A DNA stretch of 64,000 bases from a virus, in IMG/VR virus record IMGVR_UViG_3300032770_000019, positions 1-64,000 of that record, one strand, 5' to 3'. Shown piece after piece: positions 1 through 9,263 of this stretch (position 1 is the first letter of the stretch; each line of letters starts with the position of its first letter). Below the pieces are notes generated by a model that had not been told where the DNA came from, made no database searches, and saw only the letters and a program-made list of their open reading frames with translations. The position numbers and the translations under genes are program-made.

Positions 1-158
1 GCCGTTCTACTAGCTACCGGAAAGCCCGAAAGTGAAGTGAACGTCCAGCCGGTCTCGCTAGTACCCGATGACGGAGTATCCGCCGTTGCTGAACCGTTAT
101 AACCGTTCGTAGCAATGGTCGTTGACGGATTATTCCCGTATAGGGTAACGGTCGACAT
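1..158 (-). CDS. Partial structural-region protein, cut by the window edge
   Basis: The N-terminal 52 residues are visible. The protein begins MSTVTLYGNN and is rich in Ser, Thr, Gly and Ala, as in beta-rich virion surface proteins. Its ATG overlaps the stop codon of the preceding gene by one base (TAATG), so the two genes are translationally coupled. It lies in the head-gene operon and is probably a virion component. No family is recognised and the C-terminus lies outside the window. Confidence 0.6.
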   Translation of the reverse strand, partial: MSTVTLYGNNPSTTIATNGYNGSATADTPSSGTSETGWTFTSLSGFPVASRT

Positions 159-439
159 TAGTTAAGTCCGGATCCCCACAGCAGCACGTATCCGGCATCG
201 TTAGTTAGGCCGGAAGGCATTGTCAGTACCGTTCCGGTAAAGCTAACGGCGATCTCTACGAAGGAGGTCACCGAGATACATACCGCACGATTGATAAACT
301 GCATGACGCCCATTCCGCTGGAACCGACGTCAAGGGTATCTCCGGTGTTCACGTTACGTACAGCGATTAGCACCATACGGTCAGCTGAGCCGGACTGCAC
401 TACGACGTTTGCGTTCGTACCTGCTACTAAGGTTGCCAT
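158..439 (-). CDS. Small structural-region protein
   Basis: A 93-residue protein starting MATLVAGTNA. I chose the ATG four bases after the upstream stop rather than the longer frame. It alternates short hydrophobic strands with Gly, Ser and Thr turns and has no charged clusters, which suggests a small beta-sandwich virion protein such as a head decoration or fibre subunit. That is inference from position and composition only; no family is recognised. Confidence 0.65.
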   Translation of the reverse strand: MATLVAGTNANVVVQSGSADRMVLIAVRNVNTGDTLDVGSSGMGVMQFINRAVCISVTSFVEIAVSFTGTVLTMPSGLTNDAGYVLLWGSGLN

Positions 440-443
440 GTCA

Positions 444-890
444 CTACCACGCCACTCCACTTACTGAAACTGCCCCGGATGCAAACGTAACGGTATCGCC
501 GTTAATCACCGTGCTGGCAGAGATCGCTGTGCTAAGTGCGCCACCGAACCAGCGGAGTGGCGTACCTGCGATATCCCAGATCTCGGCACCGGCGACACCG
601 TCCGTCCAGGTACCGGTTGCCGTCCACTGCTGCTGGTTCGTCGAAGTGCAAACGGCACTCGAAGCTGCACCGAACGTAATGGCTACCGTGGAAGGAGCAG
701 TATAGCCCGGATCGTTGCCGCTGGTGAGCTCGGTACCGTTCGAGCCGTTGACGTTACCGTTACCCGCACCTTGCGTCTTGATCAAACGCAGGCGCAAGCC
801 AGTTGGCTGCGTTGGTAGCGAACCGCTAAGATTGAGAAAGTACGTAAGTATCGAGTTCGTCCGACCGGTATCGGTCATATACCACGACAT
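444..890 (-). CDS. Virion structural protein (head/fibre-associated type)
   Basis: A 148-residue protein. It opens with a segment giving a residue count for the product (TYFLNLSGSLP), has a middle stretch with NGTELTSGNDPGY followed by STVAITFGAA, and ends with NGDTVTFASGAV. This succession (short copies of GTE...GGY, then a TFG strand, then a NGDTVTF strand) is familiar from small virion proteins that many siphoviruses encode near their head or tail genes. The exact role is not known. It sits between two other small structural genes with almost no spacing. Confidence 0.7.
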   Translation of the reverse strand: MSWYMTDTGRTNSILTYFLNLSGSLPTQPTGLRLRLIKTQGAGNGNVNGSNGTELTSGNDPGYTAPSTVAITFGAASSAVCTSTNQQQWTATGTWTDGVAGAEIWDIAGTPLRWFGGALSTAISASTVINGDTVTFASGAVSVSGVAW

Positions 891-1132
891 TAGATAATAC
901 CTCCAAGCACGGGCGGAATACCTCCGACCATAGTGACGGTACCTGCCATAAAGGTGAAGTGAAGCGGATCGCTACCGTCACCGGAACAGCTCGGGTGGTG
1001 GTCGATCACCGCCGTACGATCGAAGAATTCGTGCTGCTGCGTCTCCGGGTTGAAACGCACCGCCGGATGACCCGGACCTATGATTTCGAAGCGTCGACAC
1101 CGATCGTTCTTGCACTGAATATGAATCGACAT
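890..1132 (-). CDS. Small hypothetical protein of the head operon
   Basis: An 80-residue protein whose N-terminus has a CKNDRC pair and whose middle has a HHPSC segment, which together could bind a metal ion. The C-terminus is Gly-, Pro- and Val-rich. It abuts the next gene upstream (stop at 1133) and its end overlaps the following start, so it belongs to the head operon. No family is recognised. Confidence 0.6.
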   Translation of the reverse strand: MSIHIQCKNDRCRRFEIIGPGHPAVRFNPETQQHEFFDRTAVIDHHPSCSGDGSDPLHFTFMAGTVTMVGGIPPVLGGII

Positions 1133-1936
1133 TTACTTTCCTTTCTGTGCGGCTGCGAGCTGACCGAGTAGTACCTTCCGCTGGGCGCGAAGTTGCGTAA
1201 GCTTTGACTGCAGTGCAGCCAGCGACGGAGCTTTCTTAGTCTTAGTAGCGGTCTTCTTTGTCGCGGAGGCCTTAGCAGCCGCTGAAGCCTTGGCAGAGGC
1301 GGCTTGCTGCTTAGCTGACTTACCGATCGTTTTCGATGCGGACTTCTTAGTCGCTTTCTTCGCTTTAATGTCAGCTTCGATAGCCGCTCGGGTAGTTACG
1401 ATCTGCGACTGAATCGACCGGAGCTTTCCCCGAATAGCCTTAATCTTAGCTGCTTTTGCACCGCTACCGGGTGCCGAGGCAAATTGGCCACCGGGTCCGT
1501 GGTTCGGGTTGAACAGCTCAATTACCTGCGCACTTATATTCGAATGCGCATGTACCTTTGTCTTCTCTTCGGCGAGAGCTTTTATCGCAGCGGCACGAAC
1601 TTCGGGATGTACATTACCGCCGCCCCGAGCCCAGCGACGGAGGATTCCCCACGCCATTGCAGAAGCTTCGCCCTTGCTTTTACCGTTCTTCATCATCGCG
1701 CCGACGATTTGCTCGAAATAGTCCGAATGCTTCTGTCCCTTTACGCCGTATAGTCCCGGACCGCCTGGCTTACCGTACGGCTTTGGCGTAACCGAAAGTC
1801 GTGCCGTTTGCGCGCTCACGGTACCTCCCTTCGGGTAATAGTATGCCGGGTCTTGCTTAGCTGCCTGTAGCCGATTGAGCTGCGTCCCGTAGTTGCCCAC
1901 CGAGGGTGCTATCTTCGAAGATCGTGAGATAGCCAT
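1133..1936 (-). CDS. Lys/Ala-rich head assembly protein, possible scaffold
   Basis: A 267-residue protein in two parts. Residues about 60-130 form a compact helical region (YFEQIVGAMMKNG, then a Gly-rich turn, then VHPEVRAAAIKALAEEK). After a linker with NPNHGPGGQFASAPG the last 110 residues are a Lys/Ala-rich helical tail that looks like a coiled coil. Its place between the MuF/effector genes and the missing capsid gene, together with the helical basic tail, fits a scaffold or head-maturation protein. Its start overlaps the preceding gene by 80 bases, so the true start may lie further in. Confidence 0.6.
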   Translation of the reverse strand: MAISRSSKIAPSVGNYGTQLNRLQAAKQDPAYYYPKGGTVSAQTARLSVTPKPYGKPGGPGLYGVKGQKHSDYFEQIVGAMMKNGKSKGEASAMAWGILRRWARGGGNVHPEVRAAAIKALAEEKTKVHAHSNISAQVIELFNPNHGPGGQFASAPGSGAKAAKIKAIRGKLRSIQSQIVTTRAAIEADIKAKKATKKSASKTIGKSAKQQAASAKASAAAKASATKKTATKTKKAPSLAALQSKLTQLRAQRKVLLGQLAAAQKGK

Positions 1937-2114
1937 TATTAAAGCCTTTCAGCGAGTCATACGCAGCTTGCGCACTACCGTACACGCGTATCTTATCATC
2001 CGCCATCTCCTGCAATGGCGGTATACTTCCGACAAGATTACCGTTTTCAAGCGAAATCGTACCCAACTTATCGCCGTTAAACGTCGTCACTTGAAGGCGT
2101 AGAGAATCCGCCAT
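1857..2114 (-). CDS. Small hypothetical head-operon protein
   Basis: An 85-residue protein beginning MADSLRLQVT. The internal ATG was chosen because GGAGGAG lies six bases upstream of it. The sequence is acidic and looks mixed alpha/beta (GTISLENGNLVGSIPPL, then DKIRVYGSAQAAYDSL). It overlaps both neighbours, which is usual in this operon. No family is recognised. Confidence 0.65.
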   Translation of the reverse strand: MADSLRLQVTTFNGDKLGTISLENGNLVGSIPPLQEMADDKIRVYGSAQAAYDSLKGFNNGYLTIFEDSTLGGQLRDAAQSATGS

Positions 2115-3169
2115 AGTCCACTCCTCCACTCATTAAGCGTCTCTATCGAAGTCGATAGATCTTCAAGCTGGTGCTGGTTTAGCTTACCCGTACTTCGGAG
2201 ATTCTTAAGCTCAGCTTCGATTCGATCGAGCTCCGCATTCGAAAAGTCACTAGGCTTAACGAGGTGTGCAAAGCCGGTCGGGTAGTGATTTACACTAGGA
2301 TGCCATGCGAACGAATGGTCAATCGGAATTGGAGTACCGTCCTGCGTTATCAGCCAGTTACCGTTGTTGCGATCACTATTAGCTATTAGCACGTCTAGCA
2401 GTCCGATTCGCTTAGCTTCCGGAGAGTCCTTAGCAGCGCGAATACGCTTATACGCAGCCACTACTCTATCCGCATGAGTAGTAGCGTTGTCGCTAGCTTC
2501 GTACGGTTCACTTTCTATTTCCGATGCCGTTTTACCATCGACGAGCGGCATTACTACTTTCTCGTTAAACTTGCTATATCCGCCACCTTCAGGACCTCGA
2601 TAAACGATCTGCGGCGCACCAGCTCCGATTATATCCGATATTTTAGATGCTAGCTCTTCGTGATTCGCATCACTCGGCGTAAGCGCGGCTTTGTGTACCC
2701 ACTTCGAGCCGTCTTTATACTCAACGATCTTAGTATCAGCTATCGCACCCTCGTGCTTCGGGCTACTTATATCGCGTTCCCCGGTCGATTGCGCCCTTTT
2801 CCAGCGGGCAATAGCTGGTTCGTAATGTCCGCCGGTAGCTTGTTCACCTACTAGGTGATGTCCAGCTTTCCTAGAGGCGATAACGGTAGCACGAATCTTC
2901 CTAACGCGAGGATCGTCTCTCGGGTACTTCGCCTGCATTTCTTGGCGCATAGCTAGCAATTCAGCATGGCTGTGACGTACTATCAAGCTGCCAATTGGTT
3001 CGTGATACCATTCCTCACCGGCTGCGGTACGTACGTATTCAGCTAGGTCGATCTGTGTGCTAAGCTGGAGCGGTTTACGCATCGCTTTTATTAGCTTAAT
3101 CAGCAAGCGTTCTTTTTTCGTCAGTGGAGGCTCAACTGCGTCGGAGGAGCTACTCAGCTTCGTAGTCAT
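2087..3169 (-). CDS. Modular virion-associated protein with HipA/PI-kinase-like domain
   Basis: A 360-residue protein. Residues about 42-110 (LAEYVRTAAGEEW through RKAGHHLVG) are a near-copy of a domain in the protein encoded just upstream. Residues about 180-355 carry a kinase-like core: a GGGYSKFNEK strand, the catalytic loop LIANSDRNNGNWL and a following IPIDHSFAW segment, as in HipA and phosphatidylinositol-kinase-like folds. It lies among head genes next to the MuF-like protein. This suggests an enzyme carried in the capsid and delivered to the host, or one acting on host proteins. The target is unknown. Confidence 0.7.
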   Translation of the reverse strand: MTTKLSSSSDAVEPPLTKKERLLIKLIKAMRKPLQLSTQIDLAEYVRTAAGEEWYHEPIGSLIVRHSHAELLAMRQEMQAKYPRDDPRVRKIRATVIASRKAGHHLVGEQATGGHYEPAIARWKRAQSTGERDISSPKHEGAIADTKIVEYKDGSKWVHKAALTPSDANHEELASKISDIIGAGAPQIVYRGPEGGGYSKFNEKVVMPLVDGKTASEIESEPYEASDNATTHADRVVAAYKRIRAAKDSPEAKRIGLLDVLIANSDRNNGNWLITQDGTPIPIDHSFAWHPSVNHYPTGFAHLVKPSDFSNAELDRIEAELKNLRSTGKLNQHQLEDLSTSIETLNEWRSGLWRILYAFK

Positions 3170-4926
3170 ACCGGTTGCAGCTCCTTATCTTGAATGTGTG
3201 CCTTCACGTATTCGCCAAACACCTTTGCCGCCGGTCGCGGATGCGAACTCATCGAATACTCGGCCCACAATTCAGCAAGCAGCTCGTTTGGAGTAGCCGT
3301 ACCGTACTCCGACACTGCGTGATTGAGTATAGACTTGTTACGCTTTATCCAATCTTGAATAACACCGGTGTTTATCCGATCGTCGAGGCGATCAAGGGAC
3401 TCTTGCGTTTGGCTATTAATCGTATCTGCGATGCTAGGATAATCCTTCAGCTCCGCAGGCGAATACTGAGCTTTCCATTCAGCAAGATCGGTATGATTTA
3501 GCTTAGGCGGTCCACTCGCCAGACCGATTGCACTAGCTAGTCGATTCCATAGGTCCTGATCACGACCGCCTCGCGGCAAGTGGCGATGCACCGAATGCCC
3601 AACCTCATGCGCTAGCGATCCCGCAAGTGCGTCATAGTGAGTATCGATAGGAACGTGAAAATTGTCTTCGGAATACGCTCTTCGGATATTAAGCCTTGGA
3701 TGCAGCTTAATATTGCCTCCGAATTCATTCGTTCCGCCAAGATAGGCACCCGGACGTGCAACCTTAACTTTACCTTCGTACTTCGGAGCTTGTACTGTTA
3801 CGTGAATACCACGAACGACACTCGGTACTAGCTTAGCTTGATGTTCCAACCCAACCCGAATCTTCTTTTGTATCTCAGCGATAGCACCGTACGTCTGGAG
3901 GTATTGCTGAACGCTCGGGTCGTCCTCGTTTACCGAAATGCCCCGGTATTTCGGTGCCGAAGTATACTCACCGGTAGACCTTAGTAGCTCTTTCTGATTC
4001 TCGTCCAGCGCGGTATCGTCGTTCGGATACGCTCGAATAGCTTCACGCGCGGTGTATCGATCGACAGCGTCGTGTACCGCTTTCACCGGAATACTAAGAT
4101 TCATCGCGGTATTCTCGTACGCATGCGCACTTGGCGTACCCGGCGGATCCTTCAGCATATTCTCACGAAGCGTATCCGAAACGTATTTATCCCTCTCGGC
4201 TAGTGTCTTACCGATAGCCCAATCCTTCACCTTAACAGTCGTAGGACGAAGCTTCTCGAGGGTACTAGGTCCGCTTTCTTGTGCACCTGCTAGGTGGTGT
4301 CCCGCCTTTCGGCTGGCTACGACAGCGGCGCGAATCTTCTTTACCCGCTCGTCACTACGCGGATACTTCGCCTGCATAGCAGTACGCATAGCTAGCAACT
4401 CAGAGTGCGAATGCTTAACGATTAGCGAACCGATAGGCTCGTGAAACCACTCCTCACCTGCGACAGTGCGAACGTATTCAGCTAGGTCGAGTACCTGCGA
4501 CCAGAGACCACTGGTTTGTAGCTGCTTCTTGTGGAACGAGTCCCACGGTCCCTTTTTCGTTTTAGCTGTACCGACCCACGCCATTGCCGGCGGATGATCG
4601 TTTAGTGACTTATATGCTACTAGTCGTGTATGACCGTCAATCGCCTTCAGCAACGGCATACCCGGTCGCTTGATCAAGATAACGGGCTTACGCCAACCAG
4701 CGGAGATACGCTTTGCGAACTTTGCTACCTTAGCTTGCTCCTTAGTACGCACCCGTTCGAAGATATTGTCGGTATAGTCAATCTGATCCAGTGGAACAGC
4801 GGACGGCTTCGCCCAAGTTAGATCGCTAAGCCAGTCCAACGCACGTTCGGGGTAGTCAACGCGGAGCTGCTTGGTAATACCTTCCAGCGGAGTATTCGTT
4901 AGCTCAATCTGTTGGAGGAGTAGCAT
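3166..4926 (-). CDS. Modular head-region protein: ParB-like domain, shared domain, zinc metallopeptidase
   Basis: A 586-residue protein with three parts. Residues about 45-115 resemble a ParB/sulfiredoxin-type domain (KPVILIKRPG, then KAIDGHTRLVAY). Residues about 148-225 match the N-terminal domain of the kinase-like neighbour almost residue for residue. The C-terminal third holds the zincin motif HEVGH near residue 437 and a second acidic helix NELLAELWAEY near 550, typical of a zinc peptidase. The start has a strong GGAGGAGG site. The architecture resembles toxin-like C-terminal modules attached to head proteins of other phages; delivery with the DNA is inference. Confidence 0.72.
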   Translation of the reverse strand: MLLLQQIELTNTPLEGITKQLRVDYPERALDWLSDLTWAKPSAVPLDQIDYTDNIFERVRTKEQAKVAKFAKRISAGWRKPVILIKRPGMPLLKAIDGHTRLVAYKSLNDHPPAMAWVGTAKTKKGPWDSFHKKQLQTSGLWSQVLDLAEYVRTVAGEEWFHEPIGSLIVKHSHSELLAMRTAMQAKYPRSDERVKKIRAAVVASRKAGHHLAGAQESGPSTLEKLRPTTVKVKDWAIGKTLAERDKYVSDTLRENMLKDPPGTPSAHAYENTAMNLSIPVKAVHDAVDRYTAREAIRAYPNDDTALDENQKELLRSTGEYTSAPKYRGISVNEDDPSVQQYLQTYGAIAEIQKKIRVGLEHQAKLVPSVVRGIHVTVQAPKYEGKVKVARPGAYLGGTNEFGGNIKLHPRLNIRRAYSEDNFHVPIDTHYDALAGSLAHEVGHSVHRHLPRGGRDQDLWNRLASAIGLASGPPKLNHTDLAEWKAQYSPAELKDYPSIADTINSQTQESLDRLDDRINTGVIQDWIKRNKSILNHAVSEYGTATPNELLAELWAEYSMSSHPRPAAKVFGEYVKAHIQDKELQPV

Positions 4927-5263
4927 GCGTTACCTCCTCCGACATCGCAGCCATTGCGGCGGACATTGATCCGTAGTCCGTTGCGAAGTTCGCATAGATC
5001 GAGTAGATTAGCGTGATGAAGATACCGAGCTTTAGCCACAACGCCGGTGCGAAAAAGAACAGACAAGTAATCAACGGGAAGTTAAGCAACCAGTAGTACA
5101 TCCCCCACTTATGCACGGCAAATTGCGACTTCGGATTGGTTTCGAGATCCCGTACGACGAACTTCAGCCAGCCGTGCTGCATCTGCGGTACCGGGTGGTA
5201 GTGGTGGTGATGTATTTCGACCACTCGCTCAAGTGGCTCACCCGGAATCTCAGGCATCGTCAC
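4904..5263 (-). CDS. Membrane protein with two transmembrane segments
   Basis: A 119-residue protein. The N-terminus is soluble and contains a natural histidine run (HHHHYHP), followed by two closely spaced hydrophobic segments (WLLNFPLITCLFFF and LGIFITLIYSIYA) and a short acidic tail. The GTG start overlaps the upstream stop as GTGA; an ATG two codons further in is an alternative. A membrane protein between MuF and the effector-like genes could help genome or protein delivery across the cell membrane, but that is a guess. Confidence 0.65.
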   Translation of the reverse strand: MTMPEIPGEPLERVVEIHHHHYHPVPQMQHGWLKFVVRDLETNPKSQFAVHKWGMYYWLLNFPLITCLFFFAPALWLKLGIFITLIYSIYANFATDYGSMSAAMAAMSEEVTHATPPTD

Positions 5264-5931
5264 CGTAGCATCTTCCCGTCTCTAAAGGGCTTACCGGGTT
5301 CGCAACGACAATTAACGTGAACCAGACCGGGCCAGCCAATCTTAGGAGGTTTTAGCGCACTAAAGTTTTTACCGTTTGCAGCACGACATTCAGGTGTCGT
5401 TTTGTCACTATCCATCCTTGCATACCAGCCGAGTACGTCACCGTAGCGATACCGCAGTCCGTCAATTTTACTGGCGGCAAGAACGCGCTGCTGAGCTGCT
5501 TGGATATGCTGCCCGAAGTAGCGATTCTCCTGAGCGTTTACCTGTCGTACTGCTTGTTCGTTTGTTAGACCTTGCGCGCTGTACTGCTTAAGCTGCCGTG
5601 TTACTCTCGCTACCGCAGTCGGTACGTAGGCTGCCCTACGCTGTTCGTTAAGCTGAATTACGTAACGCTGAGCAGCTCCGAGTCCTTCCATCTTCGGCAA
5701 CTGATACTTCTCTAGCGTATGCAGCACCGTTTCGAGTGCTTTTTCTTCCGTCTTGTCCTTTAGGTGAAGCAGTTGTATTAGCGATTCGTAGGTAGCAGTA
5801 GGTACGATCGCAGCAGCTAGCAATCCGGCTATTTGCGCAGCGACAAGTCCGCCTACAACCGCAGCTCCTGTACTAGGCGGTGGCGGTTGCTGCTGTACCG
5901 TACTAGACGGTTGCTGCTGGGGGCCTGCCAT
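5260..5931 (-). CDS. MuF-like minor head protein
   Basis: A 223-residue protein in the family of SPP1 gp7 / Mu gpF head-morphogenesis proteins. The diagnostic C-terminus is present: WYARMDSDKTTPECRAANG, then a FSALKPP stretch, then HVNCRCEP, with the expected Cys and His positions. The N-terminus is Gln/Pro-rich followed by an Ala-rich hydrophobic stretch. It follows portal with a short overlap, the usual order. MuF proteins sit at the portal vertex inside the head. The ATG was preferred to a TTG two codons upstream. Confidence 0.8.
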   Translation of the reverse strand: MAGPQQQPSSTVQQQPPPPSTGAAVVGGLVAAQIAGLLAAAIVPTATYESLIQLLHLKDKTEEKALETVLHTLEKYQLPKMEGLGAAQRYVIQLNEQRRAAYVPTAVARVTRQLKQYSAQGLTNEQAVRQVNAQENRYFGQHIQAAQQRVLAASKIDGLRYRYGDVLGWYARMDSDKTTPECRAANGKNFSALKPPKIGWPGLVHVNCRCEPGKPFRDGKMLR

Positions 5932-7414
5932 TACCAATCTTCGTCATCCCCGATGCTAGTTGACTTGCAGCTTGCGTTGCACCTGCAATCGTAGCTGCTC
6001 CCTGACCTTGCGGTGACTGATCAGCTGCTTTTGCCCTAGCAATCGCAGCCTGCGAAGTAAGCAACGCGTTCACCTTGTCCAGCGGGAGGTCGAATATCTC
6101 GGCCGCCTTCTCGGCAAGGAGTAGTACGTACTCATGCGGAACGCTTAGTGCCGGTGCGACTGCCATTGCCGTTAGCGCACTGGTAACAGCCTGCGCATTC
6201 GCTTCACTAAGGGGTGCAGCAGTAAGCCGAGGAATCTTCGCATTCGATCCCCACTTGTTTAGTACGCAGATCGGCATGATCACTTGCCGGGTAAACTCGT
6301 TACAGATCTCCGTAGTGAACGCTTGACGGGACTTGAGGAAGAAGTCACTTGCCGACTCGGCAAGGGCATATGAACCACGCCCCAGCGAGGCTTGCGTACC
6401 TAGCGTCAAGAACCCGGCAAGACAGCTATTACTCTGGTACGAGGAAAGGTACTGAATCGCCTGCTGGAATTGTTCGGCACCTTTCCCGCTGGACTCGATT
6501 ACCTCGAACAGCTTCTGTCCCGGTGGCGGTCTAAGAAAGCCTCCTACTGCGCTGGCCTTCATCGTGCTAATAGCTTCGGCAGCATCGTCAGCTTGAGGCT
6601 GGTCGCTACCGTAAACTGCTAGCTTCGGAAGTGATTGAGTCTCTAGGAACTGCAGCCAGAGAAACAGTACCTTCTGCTTTTGCTTGTACGCCCAGTACGC
6701 AACGTCCATATCGCTATAACCGGTCAACGGTGCACGATCAACTCCGTGTAGCAATACGAAGGCCCGAATCCTAGGGATATCCAAGTACCCGGTGAAGTTC
6801 TTGCCACCGATACCCGTTTCCTGGCTACTCCGCTGGGCCTTAGACGGTGACGTTGCGTACCACCAGGCTCGCTGTCTGAAACCGTCAAAGCGTGCCGTAT
6901 GTTCATCGCGTCGGATATCGCACGTAGAAGGCGGGCGCCACTGCAGGCTATCCATCATTACGGTATCATCGTCCTGCAGCGCGTAGTGCTTTTCGAAGAA
7001 CGCCTTCTTGTAAACGCAAGCTTGTACCATCTGCCCGATAATGACGTCCATACCGGGGTTAAAACCTCCGGCCTCCGGTGGCGACATCAGCTGCTGTTCG
7101 CACAGATCCAACTCACCGGTATCTCCCTTTGCACCGGTAAGGGAGTATGCGGTCTGTCTAGGTAGCAACGTAATTGCCTGCTCGACCATTCGGGCGTCTC
7201 CGTCACGGCTAAGCATTAGGTCCATATCGCGAGCTTTCCACTCGCCTACTTCGAAGACATCACCTTGACCGAACGAAGCAAACAAGCGAGTATAAGCGTC
7301 GAACTCGGTACCTATCTCAGCACCGAGAATCTGCTTCTTCTGCTTCGGTGTAAGCAGTGCTAGCTTGTTAAGCGGCTTAGCCCCGCCCTGGTTATAGTCG
7401 TCAGCTATCGCCAT
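5903..7414 (-). CDS. Portal protein (DUF935/Mu gp29-like)
   Basis: A 503-residue protein. Length, position between TerL and MuF and several segments fit portal proteins of the Mu gp29 type: an N-terminal helical region with FDAYTRLFASFG, a central FLQFLETQSLPKLAVYG-like stretch, and the late motif GRGSYALAESASDFF followed by FTTEICNEFTRQVI. The portal forms the dodecameric ring through which DNA enters and leaves the head. It starts four bases after the TerL stop codon. Confidence 0.85.
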   Translation of the reverse strand: MAIADDYNQGGAKPLNKLALLTPKQKKQILGAEIGTEFDAYTRLFASFGQGDVFEVGEWKARDMDLMLSRDGDARMVEQAITLLPRQTAYSLTGAKGDTGELDLCEQQLMSPPEAGGFNPGMDVIIGQMVQACVYKKAFFEKHYALQDDDTVMMDSLQWRPPSTCDIRRDEHTARFDGFRQRAWWYATSPSKAQRSSQETGIGGKNFTGYLDIPRIRAFVLLHGVDRAPLTGYSDMDVAYWAYKQKQKVLFLWLQFLETQSLPKLAVYGSDQPQADDAAEAISTMKASAVGGFLRPPPGQKLFEVIESSGKGAEQFQQAIQYLSSYQSNSCLAGFLTLGTQASLGRGSYALAESASDFFLKSRQAFTTEICNEFTRQVIMPICVLNKWGSNAKIPRLTAAPLSEANAQAVTSALTAMAVAPALSVPHEYVLLLAEKAAEIFDLPLDKVNALLTSQAAIARAKAADQSPQGQGAATIAGATQAASQLASGMTKIGNGRPPAATV

Positions 7415-7417
7415 AAC

Positions 7418-9226
7418 TCACCACAGTTCACCGCCATTGTTTGCGTAGTCAAAAACGTGCGGGTTAGGACGCCTAGCTGACGCACGATCACCTAGCTCGG
7501 AAATACGCCTCACCGCACGCAATCCGGGTTCGATTAGCTGCGGCGGATGCGGGTTCGGAGCCCATTCGTCATGCTCATCGTAACTCTCGCTATACTCGTG
7601 AATACGCGATTTACTAAATTCCGAGCTATCAGGCCACATCGTCATAACAACACAGTCACCGCAGTCCGGTGAACGCTTCAAGCGCTTACACACGGACTCT
7701 TTTGGCTCAAGCTCGATAATTCCACCGGTCCGTACCTTCCACTTCGGAATGGTAAGGTCCGTAATCAGGTCCTCTTCATCGGGAAGGCACAGTTCCCGTG
7801 GACCGTTGATCGGGTCCAGCAGTTCTCGGAGGTGCCAGTATGCTGCAGTACGTACATTAGCGAAGGAGAACTCATTCGTCTCGTCACGCTGGTACGCCTT
7901 CGCTGCACCGTTAAACGCGATAACCGGATACTTGCGTGCCCGAATATAATTTACAACTCCTACGCCAACTCCGACAGCGTCAACAACGGACGTGCAATTT
8001 GCCTGCTTCTCCATACGACCGACAAGGCGCGCTCCGGTCGTTTCGGTATCCTGCTGTCCCGTGCGTACCAGACTTTCGATAACGTGCCCGCGACGCGTAC
8101 TCATTACCGTTTCGTCAGTACCGCTATCCGCAACGTCGCAACCGAAAAACGTCCTACCTGGAATCGTAGGCTTACCAGCTGCCTCCCAGTCTTTCCAGCG
8201 GCGGATAGCCATTTCGACCCAGGACAGCGGGATGAGTCCTTCGCTACCTTCGGTCGGCGTTTGTCCGCGTACCTTACTCAGCCACAGCGACGATTCGCGC
8301 CAACGGGCAACTCCGCCTTCGTCGATAAACCGGGTGACCCCCCAGCGGTGCATCCGTTCATTGACCCACTCCGGGTTAAGCAACGCTTCGCGCCACTCTG
8401 CCCGAATGGACATTGGGTATTCCTTCACCGACCCATCGGCCGGAGGAATACCATTGTCGATCATGTACTGCTTAAGGTCCGGGTACTTGCTTACTTCGGC
8501 TTTAGTGAAGTTAGGAGAACGTAGTCCGTCGAGCTTGACGACGTTCCAGCCACTACCGGGTCGGACAACAGTCGCAAAATACGAGTCGGTGCTGTCCGGG
8601 TTGCCAATCGCCAATACGTGCGCCCGCCCGCTGGAAGCAAGAGTATCCGCAGCGATCCAGAGCGGCTCGGGAATTCCATCGGCTTCCTCCAAGATGATAA
8701 GGATAAAGCGTTCGTGAATACCCTGAAAGCTGGCTACCTCGGTAGGCCTACGGCCGAACGCTACCAGCTCGTCGCCAATGTGCCATTGCGGATACCCAGC
8801 TCGTGTAAGCCTGCCACGGAGTCCTGCCACTGCATGCACGCGGATCAGTTCGCGCCAAAGCACACTCTCTACCTGAGCGCTTGTCGGTGCCGTTGTAACG
8901 ACAAAAGCAGAACCCACGGCATGCGAGTCGATAAAATGACCGGTCTTTATCGCCGAGAAGCGGCTTTTCCCCTGAGCGTGGGCCGCTGGTACCGCCGTGT
9001 AGCGATTCCGAATTACCGACTCGTTGATCAGCCTCTGCTGCGGGGTCAGATACTGACCGACTTTCTCTCGACACCACTGCTCCAATGTGTCGGTATTTCG
9101 TGGCGCAAAGTGAGCTGCAGCGAGTAGAATAGGATCTGTCTCATCCAGTCGCTTCGACGGGGACAGAACCATTCCTTTTACACGGACCTGATTGCGGCTC
9201 GGACTCGTAGAACTCAATCGGACCAC
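7418..9226 (-). CDS. terL: Large terminase subunit
   Basis: A 602-residue packaging motor. The ATPase half has a Walker A-like AHAQGKSRFSA near residue 85 and a Walker B ILIILEEADGIPEP near 178. The nuclease half has the acidic strands FFGCDVADSGTDE (near 345), SVVDAVGVGVG and the late CGDCVVMTMW. It cuts concatemeric DNA and pumps it through the portal. The GTG start at 9226 has a weak ribosome site; an ATG 18 codons further in is an alternative but has its AAAAGGA directly adjacent. Confidence 0.9.
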   Translation of the reverse strand: MVRLSSTSPSRNQVRVKGMVLSPSKRLDETDPILLAAAHFAPRNTDTLEQWCREKVGQYLTPQQRLINESVIRNRYTAVPAAHAQGKSRFSAIKTGHFIDSHAVGSAFVVTTAPTSAQVESVLWRELIRVHAVAGLRGRLTRAGYPQWHIGDELVAFGRRPTEVASFQGIHERFILIILEEADGIPEPLWIAADTLASSGRAHVLAIGNPDSTDSYFATVVRPGSGWNVVKLDGLRSPNFTKAEVSKYPDLKQYMIDNGIPPADGSVKEYPMSIRAEWREALLNPEWVNERMHRWGVTRFIDEGGVARWRESSLWLSKVRGQTPTEGSEGLIPLSWVEMAIRRWKDWEAAGKPTIPGRTFFGCDVADSGTDETVMSTRRGHVIESLVRTGQQDTETTGARLVGRMEKQANCTSVVDAVGVGVGVVNYIRARKYPVIAFNGAAKAYQRDETNEFSFANVRTAAYWHLRELLDPINGPRELCLPDEEDLITDLTIPKWKVRTGGIIELEPKESVCKRLKRSPDCGDCVVMTMWPDSSEFSKSRIHEYSESYDEHDEWAPNPHPPQLIEPGLRAVRRISELGDRASARRPNPHVFDYANNGGELW

Positions 9227-9263
9227 CCAAGGTATATGTACCCAAGTGCTATCAGCTTGAAAC

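Noticed and set aside
7832-8717. Plus-strand frames opposite TerL
   Set aside because: Shadow frames; terminase motifs make the minus strand certain.
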